A stretch of 64,000 bases of DNA. It comes from Corticium candelabrum. Lineage: Eukaryota; Porifera; Homoscleromorpha; Homosclerophorida; Plakinidae. Location: positions 4,163,545 to 4,227,544 of the forward strand of contig NC_085086.1 of assembly GCF_963422355.1 (NCBI RefSeq), given 5' to 3'. Below are positions 46,862 to 57,502 of this stretch, one piece after another. The notes under the pieces are model-generated. The model saw only the letters and a list, made by a program, of their open reading frames with translations. It did not search any database and was not told the DNA's origin. Every line of letters begins with the position of its first letter. Within the stretch, counting starts at the first letter, position 1. Position numbers and translations under genes: made by a program.

Positions 46862-47841
46862 AAAACGGTTTCACATCATAGACAATGTTTCATGTAATGG
46901 TTGATCTATTCCAATTTTCTATCAACCTAAGAAAGCATGCTTAGAAACAGACAACAAACATAATATAATGACACTAACAGTGCTGAACCCTAGGCGACGA
47001 AAAATTGACGCCTTTCCAGTTCCAGGTACTTTGGTTGTACGTTAGAATTTGCAAATTGTGTGCTTCCAAACGCACTGCAAAGCAAGAAACTTAAGTACCT
47101 ATGCGTGTGTTCCTAGAACACCCAACAATTGATTTTAGCCTCAACAACGAGGCATAGGTACGTACGCCAATCGCAACAGCACCAAACAGTTGCTGCACAT
47201 GTACTGGCAAGCACCTACTTGCTACCAAGCACAACACCACGTGCACGTCGCTAGTAGACCCAACACTTGTTTATACAGATGGCTGAGAAAAGACAAGCAG
47301 TCTTATCATCAAACGGTAAATCACTTCGGCGCGGCGCTTTGTCGCAGGTTAACTAACTGTATGTTCACTTTCTTTATTCTCCGTTCGCTATGACCTTGAA
47401 GGTACACTCGAAAGTCATGGTCAGTAATCATAATTGGAACGTCCTGCGTGACTCCGCTAGACTAGTGGACAAGCTCCAACAACCACATGCTGAGATTACA
47501 CGAGCGCTACACCGCACCAGTGAACCCACGCTATACATTCCAAAGTTGTTTACATGGCCATCGATTCGGTCGTGCGCCACTTCTGGTGAGACGACTACTC
47601 TAACCCTCGCTACTCTTAGCTAGGGTTAAAAATACTAGATATTGATGGCATGGATTGTAAGTGTAAATGCCATCTGGTGGAAAGAACATACGTGGTCTTA
47701 GGTACATGGGCTTAGGTACATGGGCTTAATACTCGCTCGTCGCTTGACATTGATTTAGAACACTCATTTGCTATATACGGGCCATTGTAACGCAATGTGA
47801 CAGACAGACAAACAGAGAGACAGACAGACAGAGGCAGGTAA

Positions 47842-47890
<49 letters not shown>

Positions 47891-47901
47891 GACAGAGACA
47901 A

Positions 47902-47972
<71 letters not shown>

Positions 47973-48240
47973 CAGAGACAGAGACAGAGACAGATACACA
48001 GACAGACAGAGAGACAGACAGACAGACACCTGATAAATTTGTATTATTGCTCTTTGAGAGGCCATGCCCGTTATACATGTACCGGTAAACCGTATGATTT
48101 TCGAAACAGACTAAATAAATACTAAATAGATTTTAATCTATGAATAAATTTAAATAACATAATAATTATTTAAGTAAAAAGAAACTATTAAATGGTATAA
48201 ACGAATAAATATGTTAGCGACAAATAATACGCATAATCAC
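46862..48240. other. Gap in the paralogue where sushi exons 8-11 would be expected
   Basis: No sushi exon is detectable on the minus strand. A small inverted pair GTACCTATGC/GCATAGGTAC lies at about 47096-47162. The GACA microsatellite occupies 47796-48030. An open plus frame at 47390-47623 has no motif. Confidence 0.45.
47796..48030. repeat. (GACA)n microsatellite with GAGACA variants
   Basis: About 235 bp of ACAG tetramers with interspersed GAGACA and GATACA units. Apparent Cys-Leu-Ser frames here are artefacts. Confidence 0.95.
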
Positions 48241-48706
48241 TCAAGTGTTGCCATGCAGGTGTTCACGTCTGCATTCTGGCGCGCTGACGCTCCAACGTGT
48301 CTGTTGTATAAATAAACTGCAGAATTCTTGCCTACCATATAATAACCTTTGTTGCAAATGAATTTGACATTTTGGAGATACGTTGTTCTTCCAACGAAGT
48401 TTCCGTTCTGTGGCACTTGAGGATCTCCACAATCAACAGCTACGCAACAATGAAGTAACGTATTTTACGTTACAAACTGAACTTTGACTGCAGTGTAACA
48501 CTTACCTCTACATTGCGGTGCTGTACCGGACCACTTTGCTTTCGGTAAGCATATCCGTATTGCATTTTTAGTATCACTTAACTCGTACCCTCTGCTACAC
48601 ACATACGTCACAGAACTGCCAAAGTCGTGATATCCGTGATTGTCACTGAAACTAAGTACTCCGTTACTCACGTCCATGGAGGCCGGTTGCAGAAAGCTAA
48701 ATAGAA

Positions 48707-49362
48707 AAAGAGCAATTATAACACTACCTAACTAACCGTAGCTCTAACCCTAACCCTCACTTTAACCATATACTTAATCAATTGTAACACTACGTTTGAT
48801 GGCGTAGCTAGCTAGACATTAAATGGCTAATCATGGATTTGAAGCACAACTTGTTGCTAAGAAACAAAATGAACGTATACATATATAGTTGTAATTCTAA
48901 ACACTTTCTCAATTGAATTATAAAAGAACAGATTCGGTCAAACTAGAGCTTTATCATTACAACCTTGTGTCTACGTTGGCTGTTGAAGTAATAGCTTGCA
49001 TAGGTAATAGCTTGCTTTGCCTCTAGCAGTAATAATTTTACAGCTGTTGAATGTCTTCAAATTATTCGTTTTTGTAAAGTTGCAATTTTTCTCGCAAGTC
49101 AGCTGTCAGTTTATGAGGAAGATGGTAGTCATGCAATAAACCACCAGCGTAATATTTGTGTAAGTAATTCTTAGCTACCGACAAGCCTGTACTTTATGTA
49201 ACATCTTTCAAGTGGAAAATTGTTAAAGAGTGTAGGTTATTGATGTTTGATTTTAGGCTACAAAGGGTACCTACTCTATATGGTTACTATGGTTACTATT
49301 GAACAAAATTACGTGCAGTAGTAAACAGCAGTCTGTACCGCGCCAATCAAATTTTCTCTTAC
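48707..49362 (-). other. Intron of the paralogue
   Basis: AT-rich sequence between the CCP1 exon and the CCP6-like exon. No counterparts of sushi exons 2-5 were found here, so those domains were either lost from this copy or gained in the other. Confidence 0.5.
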
Positions 49363-49659
49363 ATTTCTTGCATGTTGGAAACGGTCTGCTCCACTGGCCT
49401 TTGCTTGTACAGCTAACCGGCTCTGCTGATGAAGCTACATATCCTCGATGACAATATAGAAACAACGATCCTTCCACAGACCGTTTTGTAATGTGGTACC
49501 ATCCATTGACAAGAGAAGGAGGAGAGATGCATGTATCAGCTGCATGCAATTCACACACTAGCCATAGTTAAAAGTTGGCTGGCAACGTTTAACTTAATTA
49601 GCAAGAAATGCTGTTGTGCACAATTGACATTGAGAGACAATAAAAATTGTTTCTTTTAC

Positions 49660-50655
49660 CTGCGTAAACTTCCACTTCACACACTTGAAGATATTGATTT
49701 GATATTAAAGTTACCCAGATGTAGTTTCCGTCAGTGTTGCAGATAAAGCTTGGCGACTGTCCTTTGATGTGGTTGATAAGGCGACCCGCATTGTCTTCGA
49801 GCATTGCGTAAAAGTGCAGAGTTACCGACGCTCACATTCAAGCCTTGTTGCAAGCTGTACCGATGTGACCCATCTCTCAAGTGCAGTTGAGCAAAGAGAA
49901 CTAGCTTTTTGTGATGGAGTGAGATGCGAAGAAACTGAGTTTGGTCAATTCCTTTGAATGCATTAATAGCACAGTTTGCAAAGTCAGCGCCACCTGAATG
50001 ACGGATAGACGATTCACCGTCCACAGCTTTACTGGTAAATGCTGTTTTACCATGTAATGTTACTGGACCGTGTGACAAGGCTATGTCTCTTCTAGATGAA
50101 GATAAAGTCATCGGACCTGAGAAGATAAAAACTCTTAGCTAAAGATAGCTCAGCCTAGCAAAACAGTTCAATTCATGTACATACCGTCGTATGCTTGTAC
50201 TTCGCATACTTGAAGAGGCCACGGACTTCTCCGTAAAACAATCCAGATATATTTTGCACGCTTCATGCAAACAAACAGTGGTGACTGTCCGTGATCTGTG
50301 GCATTGTACGCTTTGTTGCCACACTGACTAGCAGAACTTAATTTGAGATCTTTGCTCACACTGACAGTCAAACCATTTTGATGTAGCTGTCTGAATCTCT
50401 CATCTCTCAGATGTAATCTCACACATGAAACGTAGCCCTCACACTCCATCGTAATTACCAAATACTTCAAAGGGGGTAACGATTGTTTTGTGAGAGATGT
50501 AGACGCACATTTTAGAATTTCTTCTAGCGACCCACCGCTACTTTTTTTCCTGTTGTCTCCATCAATAGCCACAGACGCACTAGAATATTGACCGAAATGT
50601 GAGTACCTGTCGGGATACAGTTTAGCCGATGCTCTTTCCAAAGATATTTCATTTC
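49660..50655 (-). pseudogene. Two F-type lectin/discoidin-like exons of the paralogue
   Basis: Lectin-like 1 (50655-50185) is open throughout: AIDGDNRKKSSGG, VRLHLRDERF, GLTVSVSK, LFVCMKRAKYIWIVL, LQVCEVQAYDG. Lectin-like 2 (50116-49660) reads AVDGESSIRHSGG...LHLRDGS...LNVSVGN...RRQCGSPYQ and then must change frame at a CAAAGG (about 49760) to reach GQSPSFICN...LQVCEVEVYAG. It lacks the 24-bp duplication of the plus gene. Confidence 0.8.
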
Positions 50656-50893
50656 CTGAACAAACAATTCATACAAGTGACTTCATACGTTGTAAGCAAT
50701 TAATTAAGTAAATATTTAATGCGAGTAACAGGAAGTCTTATGACAATAATAATTTTTAAGATTATAGTTCTACATATAATATTTAATGTTAACATTGTTC
50801 CAACTTACTAAGCAGATGTGTTCAATTAGCTTAAGTACCTTGAGAAAGCAGTAGAATCACAGCGACAGTCACGCAAAGAAATAGCAACAGCAT

Positions 50894-52354
50894 GTTGAAG
50901 GTGGTTATCTGTTCTGTTACTAATTCCAAAAGTTCCTGCAATTTCAGTGCCTTGTAATTAGACAATTGTATTATTAAGAGACGTGCAGTCTGTAGTAAGA
51001 CACAGTAATATTCTAGTAAGTAGACAGGTACTAGAAGACTCACAACGTCAGACAACAAGTGGAAGGACAAACATTAAAGAGACAGACAAAAATAAACGTA
51101 GAGCAAAGGTTGACAGCAAACACCTACAGACAGACAAAGATATACACAACGGATAGAGAAACAGATAGAGAGACAATCAATAAACCGACAAACAGTCAAG
51201 AATAGAAGTACACGACGACATACATACATACATATATACATAGATGATGACATGTCCACAACTGCGGTAAAGTACACACATGCAGACAAACAGACAAACA
51301 GACAGACAGAAAGACAGATTGACAGACAAACGGCAAGCAGCTCAACTCAAGCATGTAAAATCTTACAAACACGTTCACACACAAACAAACGGTTAAAAAG
51401 AGCGCTTGGCTTCCATCGTAGCGATGTGAAACGGCAAAGTCCCATCAATTAGTTTCTACGGTAAGAACAACTAGAACATCTATTGCAAAATATCTTAGAA
51501 GTTTATGCTTTGCCTAGTGCAAGCAACTCAAAGAGTATAGCTGTAGCATCAGAGTGTCCAATCGACTACAGAGGTACAGTACTAGAAACTGTACATGCAT
51601 GCATGCATGCACAAACGGGAATACTACACGGACACCTAGACATTCAGCGACCCGTGTAGTTACCTTATCACAGTCCGATGTCTCTGAACGCTTGATTAAT
51701 GCCAAGCAGAAAGTTACATAGCAATATGTAGTAGTTAGGTAGTCTAGAACGCGTAGACAGGGTGACTCCGCCTACTCGACCACTCCCCAGTGCAACACGC
51801 GACACGATCGACCTACCTCCAGTGCTAAAGCTAGAGAACGGCGCAATAAATTTGTACGCTAACTAATAGAAGAGTTAGTTTGTTATTGATTGTTTGAATT
51901 TTTGCACAACGCGTACACTCACAACAGTAGACTCAACCCAGTTTCACCCCGCCCTAGTCATTCCCCGGATTGTACATGTATGATCCGCCTACGTATTTTT
52001 AGAGCTACGTCGTTCTTTCCGGACTAAACAGACACCGTCGCCACTAGCACCGAAACCCAGTGGTAAGCAGAAACGTATCTCAAAGGGTTCAGATCGCACA
52101 GAAATCTCTCTTCTTACCTGAGAATCGTGCGCGGTTCCGACATGCTCGAGCTACAACTTGACGTGTCTGCATCTGCGACTGTGATGTGCACTCACTGCTA
52201 ATTAGTGCTCTAGGCAGAGGCGTAGCGTGAACTCGAAAACTGGGGGCTAACTTCAAGTGCTAGGAAACACGCCCACTTTATAGACACACTCACTTTTATA
52301 GACACGCCCACTTTTATTGGTTGATACGGCAGTGGCAAATCCTGACTGAAAAAT
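50894..52354. other. Upstream region of the paralogue, repeats only
   Basis: Degenerate ACAGACAAA-type repeats at about 51062-51330, an ATGC run at 51596-51612, and at 52213-52318 a hAT-like end (CAGAGGCGTAGCGTG) followed by tandem ACACGCCCACTTTTATAG units. No coding exon is supportable. Confidence 0.45.
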
Positions 52355-52359
52355 GGTAG

Positions 52360-52432
52360 TGTATATACTATAAACAGCTTTGGTCCTCACGTATTTACAG
52401 TCCACAATTTTTGTGACCACGCTTCTTCTTAA
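52360..52432 (+). repeat. Dispersed repeat, copy B
   Basis: Contains GTATATACTATAAACAGCTTTGG...TTTACAGTCCACAATTTTTGTGACCACGCTT, the counterpart of the reverse complement of 33065-33150. Confidence 0.75.
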
Positions 52433-53458
52433 GTCATTTCTGTTGCTGACACTATCCTGGAGCTACCCATTCCAGGTAACGCCCTTGGTTAGGGCTTGCG
52501 TTGTATACACGCAAAATTGTTATTTGATCATATGGATATCTTTTATTTATATTGCAAATAAGATAAAATAGATTGACTATTTGATGATTAGAATGAATCC
52601 ATCAATCACTATTAATCATTTACAGGCTAGGCATTCATGTTTAGATTTGCGTTTAGCTAAATATTTAATTATCTCCCTAAGCAATGAGATATTGCAGAAT
52701 TGTTGTTGCTGTTATTGCAAATCAAGTGAATAGTTCACTAGTTACACAAAGTTTGTACAAAGAAAGTACATCTCAGATGACCAATCAGAAAACTTCGGAC
52801 TCAAGCCTAACATTTTCTATAGTGCAGTGGCCAGTACAGTAGCAGTCATAGCAGCGCTGCATCGTGTTTTGTAACAGCTATAAAATCGGTATTACAGTTT
52901 ATTCCATACTTCTTTGAATTTCTAGATTACGTTTCTGTAGAATTATCATTGCAAGCTCCAGAGGATATGGGTCAGTGAGTAATTGAAAATGATGGTCCTA
53001 TGGCAATTTTAAGCAAGCCATTGCATGAACAGTCATGCATGAGCACGGAACTAGATAGCATAAAATTATCTTTGTGTATAAGCTATAGTTATTAGCCATA
53101 GCCTCTAATTTAATTAAACCTAATGCAGTCTTAGTGTATATATATTGTTACCTCTAAAGACAGTTTTGATATTAGCTTTCTACACAGTTTTCTTTCTCAT
53201 TCATACTTCTGACGTATAAAGTATTGTATAAGTAGAGAGCTTGTTGAAAGTATTTTTTAGATCGTGAGCAAGGTCCTTTGGTAGGTTCTGTTAATTAAGA
53301 TTTTAAATTCATTTGTTTTATGAAAGCCGTTGGTCCAAAACTGTTACAATCAAAATTTTTATCTGACGGTTACAGTAAACAAAATGAATTCTAGATCGTA
53401 AGTAAAGTAGTAAAGTAAACTTGATAGCACTGCAACTGACGATATGTCCTGCTTTGGG

Positions 53459-53986
53459 TCGAAGTAGCCTCGCCCCAGCCGCAGTGTGGATTGCAGCCCC
53501 GGATGCGCCGCCATCACCACTACGTCTGGTATGGTACCGCCTGACTGGGCGGGAGTAAGGATGTAAATTAAATTCCACAGCGCGTGTCATACCAATGGTA
53601 TTAGCTAGGAACTGAGCTTTCGATTGGACTTTGACGTTGTTCTAGCCTTTGTACTTGTCAATATTGTGATTTAGGCCGCTGCCAAGCGTTAGTAAGAGAT
53701 TGCAGCTACGTTAAAGAGCGTAGCGGGGAAATGGCACTTGCAGTGCATCATACGCCTTTGAACGCGTACACAGGTTCTCAGTTGAAGCTGCAATGCGTCT
53801 TATGCTTCTACTGCAATGCTTCTACTACTACGCAACAAAGTACACTTGTAACTGACACTAATCATGTCCCTAAGGACATCATTAACGTTGACCGCAAGGA
53901 GCGGTACCATACCAGACGCAGTGGTGATGGCGGCGCATCCGGGGCTGCAATCCACACTGCGTCTGGGGCGAGGCTAGGGTCGAAGG
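53459..53986. mobile_element. Inverted-repeat pair, about 82-bp GC-rich arms
   Basis: Arm 1 (53459-53540) and arm 2 (53902-53986) are near-perfect reverse complements sharing CCTCGCCCCAG, GTGTGGATTGCAGCCCCGG, ATGCGCCGCCATCACCACT and GTCTGGTATGGTACCGC. About 360 bp of unrelated sequence lies between. No transposase or target duplication was found. The arms are much more GC-rich than their surroundings. Confidence 0.7.
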
Positions 53987-54157
53987 ACCTCATTGCATCA
54001 CATTCCTGTACGTACCATTTGCATAAAGAGATCAGAGCTGCTACGAAGGTAATAGTCCGGTTCCACAATAAAGACTGATCCGACGACTCGACCTAATGTA
54101 ACCCTCGACCGCCCCTTTAATGCACGGAGTGTACAGTCGGTCAACGTCTGTCGCAAG

Positions 54158-54235
54158 ATGGCGGACACCATGCATAGGGCGAAGTTTCCTGGTCCGCTGA
54201 TCAAGCAGCTGCAGGTCCATGTTTTTAACGAATGA
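54158..54235 (+). CDS. Short ORF with AAGATGGCGG start context
   Basis: MADTMHRAKFPGPLIKQL... runs 25 codons to a TGA. AAGATGGCGG is both a strong start context and a YY1-type promoter motif often found at metazoan transcription starts. It could be a first exon (a GT follows CTGCAG), but no second exon is recognised. Low confidence. Confidence 0.15.
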   Translation: MADTMHRAKFPGPLIKQLQVHVFNE

Positions 54236-55100
54236 CATGCACCAAAATCCGTATTCGACTCAATTTCGAGAACAGTGCAAACCCGTTGGATGGCCAGAAA
54301 TTTTTCGACTGTCTAGATATACAATTCGGTCCGGAGAGCCATCTTTAATTTACGAAATTATACTCACGACTGAGTCTCCCGCATAGTTCTGTGCTGGATA
54401 CCGCTACTCTTAGTAGACATGACGCAGTTCCAGACGATTGGCGTCAGTGTTTCCTACCGTCACCTCAGAATTGTGTTCAGAGAGCTTGCAATGCACAACA
54501 GCACGCTTGTTCAGATTAAGCTATATCTGGATATCATTGGAGAATGTATGAACCACGTGTAACAACCCAGCTAATCAGGATACAGCTTCAGATCGTCTAT
54601 GTAGAGCAGATGACTGACAAGCTTACGTACGTTTGGCAGTCTCACCATGCTTACCATGCTCAGTGCTCTTCCAATAGCCGTAACCAGTTCTGCGTAACTC
54701 TACGCTGAGAGGATTATGAATAGCACAGAAAAGAAAAGGAGATAGGGACTCGCCATGGAAAATACCTTGCCTGATCAGGGGCGGATACAGGGGCACCTTT
54801 GCAAGGGGACGCCGTCTAGTATGCACAAAATAGCGTATACATTGTAAATTACAGCGTAGCCTTTTACCCACTTTTCAGTTGTATTGTCAGAAAATTCAAT
54901 GACTTGATCTGTCTGTTGCTCAAATTGAATCTTTTCACTGCGCGACCTAGAAGCAGGTGACCACGTTTATCTCTCACACGTCTTGAGTTAACTCTACAAA
55001 AATGTATGACACTACACTGACACTATTTCCTAGCTATAGCTTGCTAGCAAATCCGAGTCGTTGTGATGACCTCGTGTGAGACGTGAAAAAACAGGAATAA
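54236..55100. other. Non-coding stretch
   Basis: No gene. At about 54776-54800 a CAGGGGCGGATACAGGGG sequence looks like one end of a hAT-type MITE; the other end was not located. Confidence 0.4.
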
Positions 55101-55112
55101 TTGCGCATGAGT

Positions 55113-55346
55113 AGTAGGGGTTTGTGCATCAGGGGTAGCGGTTCTGTGCATCAGGGGTAAGGCTTCTGTGCATCAGGGGTAGGAGTTTTGTGCATCAGGG
55201 TTTTGTGCATCAAGGGTAGGGGTTTTGTGAATTCAGGGGTAGGAGTTTTGTGTGTCAGGGGTATGGGTTTTGTGTATCAGCGGGTAGGGGTTTTGTGTAT
55301 CAGCGAGCAGGGGTTTGCGCATCAGGGGTAGGGGTTTTGTGCATCC
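55113..55346. repeat. Minisatellite, about 22-bp unit GGGGTTTTGTGCATCAGGGGTA
   Basis: About ten degenerate copies of a unit containing TTTTGTGCATCAGGGGTAGG, with variants (TGTGTATCAGCGGG, GAATTCAGGGG). G-rich on the plus strand, with potential for stacked-G structures. Confidence 0.9.
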
Positions 55347-56990
55347 CGACGCCTAATTTAATAACGTCATTGCAAAACGTGGGATTGCATGGCTTTGATA
55401 TTTGCTTGCCAAATTCCCGCGCAATTTGGTATACGGGCACCTGCTAGTACGAAAAACTTGTTTTCTAGCAGACCCGCGTTAGAGATAGTACTACAGCAGC
55501 TACAGTACTGTACTTGTCGATGGATCAGCAGAAGCGTACTATGAGGGCTACTTGTTTGTTGCAACAGTCAGCAGAACAACTGCATGCAAGTTGAATCTGA
55601 GCGGCCGGTCGCGATTGCCAGAATTGTAATTATGCGGCCTGCAAGGCTAATAGTAGCCAGAACTTTTGGTTTCCAGTTAATTCTAGCAGTAGTGGAAAAC
55701 TTCGCCAATCATCTTTATTTCCCGCCAAACTGCGCAAGAAGGGTCGACGGACAAACACCGGATGGACGCACTGCTTGTTTGCTTGGCTGAGAATCTAGTA
55801 AAACGTTTCAGTAAGTGTTTTGCAAGTTTGGACGTTAGCCGTTGGGGAGAATTTGAGTTATGGGCATAGCAACAGTTTTGGTTGCTATGGCTATGTACCC
55901 ACCGCATGTTGTGGTTCAGAACGCAGTATATTGCACTCATAAAAACCGTTTTCTAATATTCCATATGTTTATTAGCTCTTCAGACGACGATGCGACGCAC
56001 CACAAAGCAGATCTTCTCGTTGGTAGACAGCAGCAACTCAACTAGCTCTATTAGCGTTGACAGGAAGTCGATAACACGCGCTTTGAAACAATTATCAATA
56101 GTTACAAAATCGTTTTATTCGAAAGCGCGATTAATATGCTTTTCAAATGTGTATGAATTGTAATTTTTACGTCTATAATGTGGCTACAGTTGCAAATAAT
56201 TAGTAAACGACCACTTTCTTGCGCGAGCGCTAGACAATTAGATAGCTAGACAGGGCGACACAACCACCCCTTGATGCACAAAACATATACCCACAGATGC
56301 ACAAAACGTTAGAATGTGGCTACAGTTGCAAATAATTAGTAAACGACCACTTTCTTGCGTTCGCGCTAGTTAATTAAATAGCTAGACAGGGGTAGACTCG
56401 TATCCAGTCCTCCTCGCGCGCTCCACGTGTTTTGGCACGTGCTTTTTGTGTCCGCTTGCCAGGAGAAGGACTGGCAACATATTATGTCACGTGAAAGGTT
56501 TTCGGTGTGTTGATTAGTCAAAACTGTAATGCGAGACGAAAAATGTTACAAAGGCACGCGTAGGATCCTATTAGAACACATTACAGAGCAATTACCTTCA
56601 CAAATAGACGGTTATTTAGCGATTGTTCTCCTCACCCATGCTGCAAGCTCATTATTGTCGTGTGAAAATGACTACTGGTAGCAGAGTTTGGCTTGAGAAA
56701 GACTATCGACAGGAGAGAGCAGAATGGTAACTTACACTTGCTTGTTGCTTTGCGAGAATCCCAACGTAGGCCAAATTGTAATTTACAACCGTTTGCTGAA
56801 GGCTAAGAACAATATTTATTCCTACTGAAGAAGGTGGCGTTCCTGTCCGTTTTGTGCAACGTCTGGTGTTAGAACACTATAAAGCAGACATCAGCCATGT
56901 CGAAATCCACCGCATTGTAGCCGCCGCCTTTCCATTTGTGCGCCGCAGAATGGACAGGAAAACAATGACTTAAGTCTACGATGGGATTGT
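55347..56990. other. Mostly non-coding; small direct duplication
   Basis: A 74-bp segment (AATGTGGCTACAGTTGCAAATAATTAGTAAACG...) at 56177-56250 recurs at 56313-56386 in direct orientation. TTGATGCACAAAACATA and GATGCACAAAACGTT lie between the copies. A short coding-like stretch at about 56825-56970 (GGVPVRFVQRLVLEHYKADISHVEIH) ends in a stop and may be the 5' part of the DUF6589-like gene below. Confidence 0.5.
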
Positions 56991-56991
56991 A

Positions 56992-57294
56992 ATGGCACCT
57001 AAGAAGACACCATCAGAGCAGGATTTGGCGCCTGCAAATGAGAAGTGGCCGACAAGTCAAGCTGGAGAAACATCCAGTTCTTCGCTAGCCACGCTTTCTT
57101 CTCTTCACGTACAATCTAACTCGTCAAGAAGCCAGTCATTGCTTCCCGCTGCAGCTGGCTACCTAATTCAAGTTGAAAGTGTAGCTGAGGCCAACTGGGA
57201 GGTGACAACACATGCTCTTTGCGAAGAAATGGAAGACTTGCGCGCTTCCGGCTGTTCGCCTCTACTAGAAGGTCCTTTATCTCAGTCTGACCTT
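56992..57294 (+). pseudogene. 5' part of a DUF6589-like gene, interrupted by the gypsy element
   Basis: The ATG at 56992 opens MAPKKTPSEQDLAPANEK, then a Ser-rich stretch and LIQVESVAEANWEVTTHALCEEMED..., which runs straight into the left target duplication at 57290-57294. The downstream part resumes after 61741 on the same strand. The frames on the two sides are not the same when the insert is removed, so there is an intron or an additional frameshift. This interpretation rests mainly on the downstream similarity. Confidence 0.4.
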
Positions 57295-57491
57295 TGTAGT
57301 ATATATATATTATAACAGTCGTAAGCTACGTTCCAGATCGGCACAAGCTATCACACCCTATCAGTCTATGCTATACTCAGACTCTAACGCAACAGCAATC
57401 CAACAAGTGCTAACAGTCACTTATCTAATTATCTAAGTATATGACACCCCAACCTACGCATGCTCACCAATCTATGTACCAGTCTACCACA
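57295..57491 (-). repeat. 3' LTR of the gypsy element
   Basis: 197 bp, starts TGTAGTATATATA and ends TACCACA on the plus strand. Identical to the other LTR outside the TA run. Confidence 0.95.
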
Positions 57492-57502
57492 CTCCTCTCT
57501 CC

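Larger units (their letters stand above)
43204..50893 (-). pseudogene. Decayed paralogue of the 15-24 kb F-type lectin/sushi/Kazal/Kunitz/NTR gene
   Basis: Exons on the minus strand: 50893-50839 signal peptide (MLLLFLCVTVAVILLLSQ), 50655-50185 lectin-like 1, 50116-49660 lectin-like 2, 49539-49363 CCP1, 48696-48506 and 48439-48267 (CCP6- and CCP7-like), 46844-46661 (CCP12-like), 46604-46422 (CCP13-like), 45024-44797 Kazal, 44743-44564 Kunitz 1, 43844-43680 Kunitz 2, 43623-43567 and 43499-43204 NTR. Five sushi domains instead of 13. Breaks: an extra A near 49760 in lectin-like 2 (457-nt exon), frameshifts in the 191-nt and 173-nt sushi exons, Cys replaced by Tyr in CCP7- and CCP12-like, GT to AT at the CCP12 donor position, and a 1-nt loss in Kunitz 2 near 43744. 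The remaining exons are intact and keep the lengths of the plus gene (228, 180, 183, 57 nt). Confidence 0.8.

Noticed and set aside
47712..48078. Leu-Ser-Cys repeat protein frames
   Set aside because: Translation of the (GACA)n microsatellite; no independent coding evidence.
53998..54238. Overlapping minus-strand frames around 54.1 kb
   Set aside because: No motif; they overlap each other and the inverted-repeat arm.
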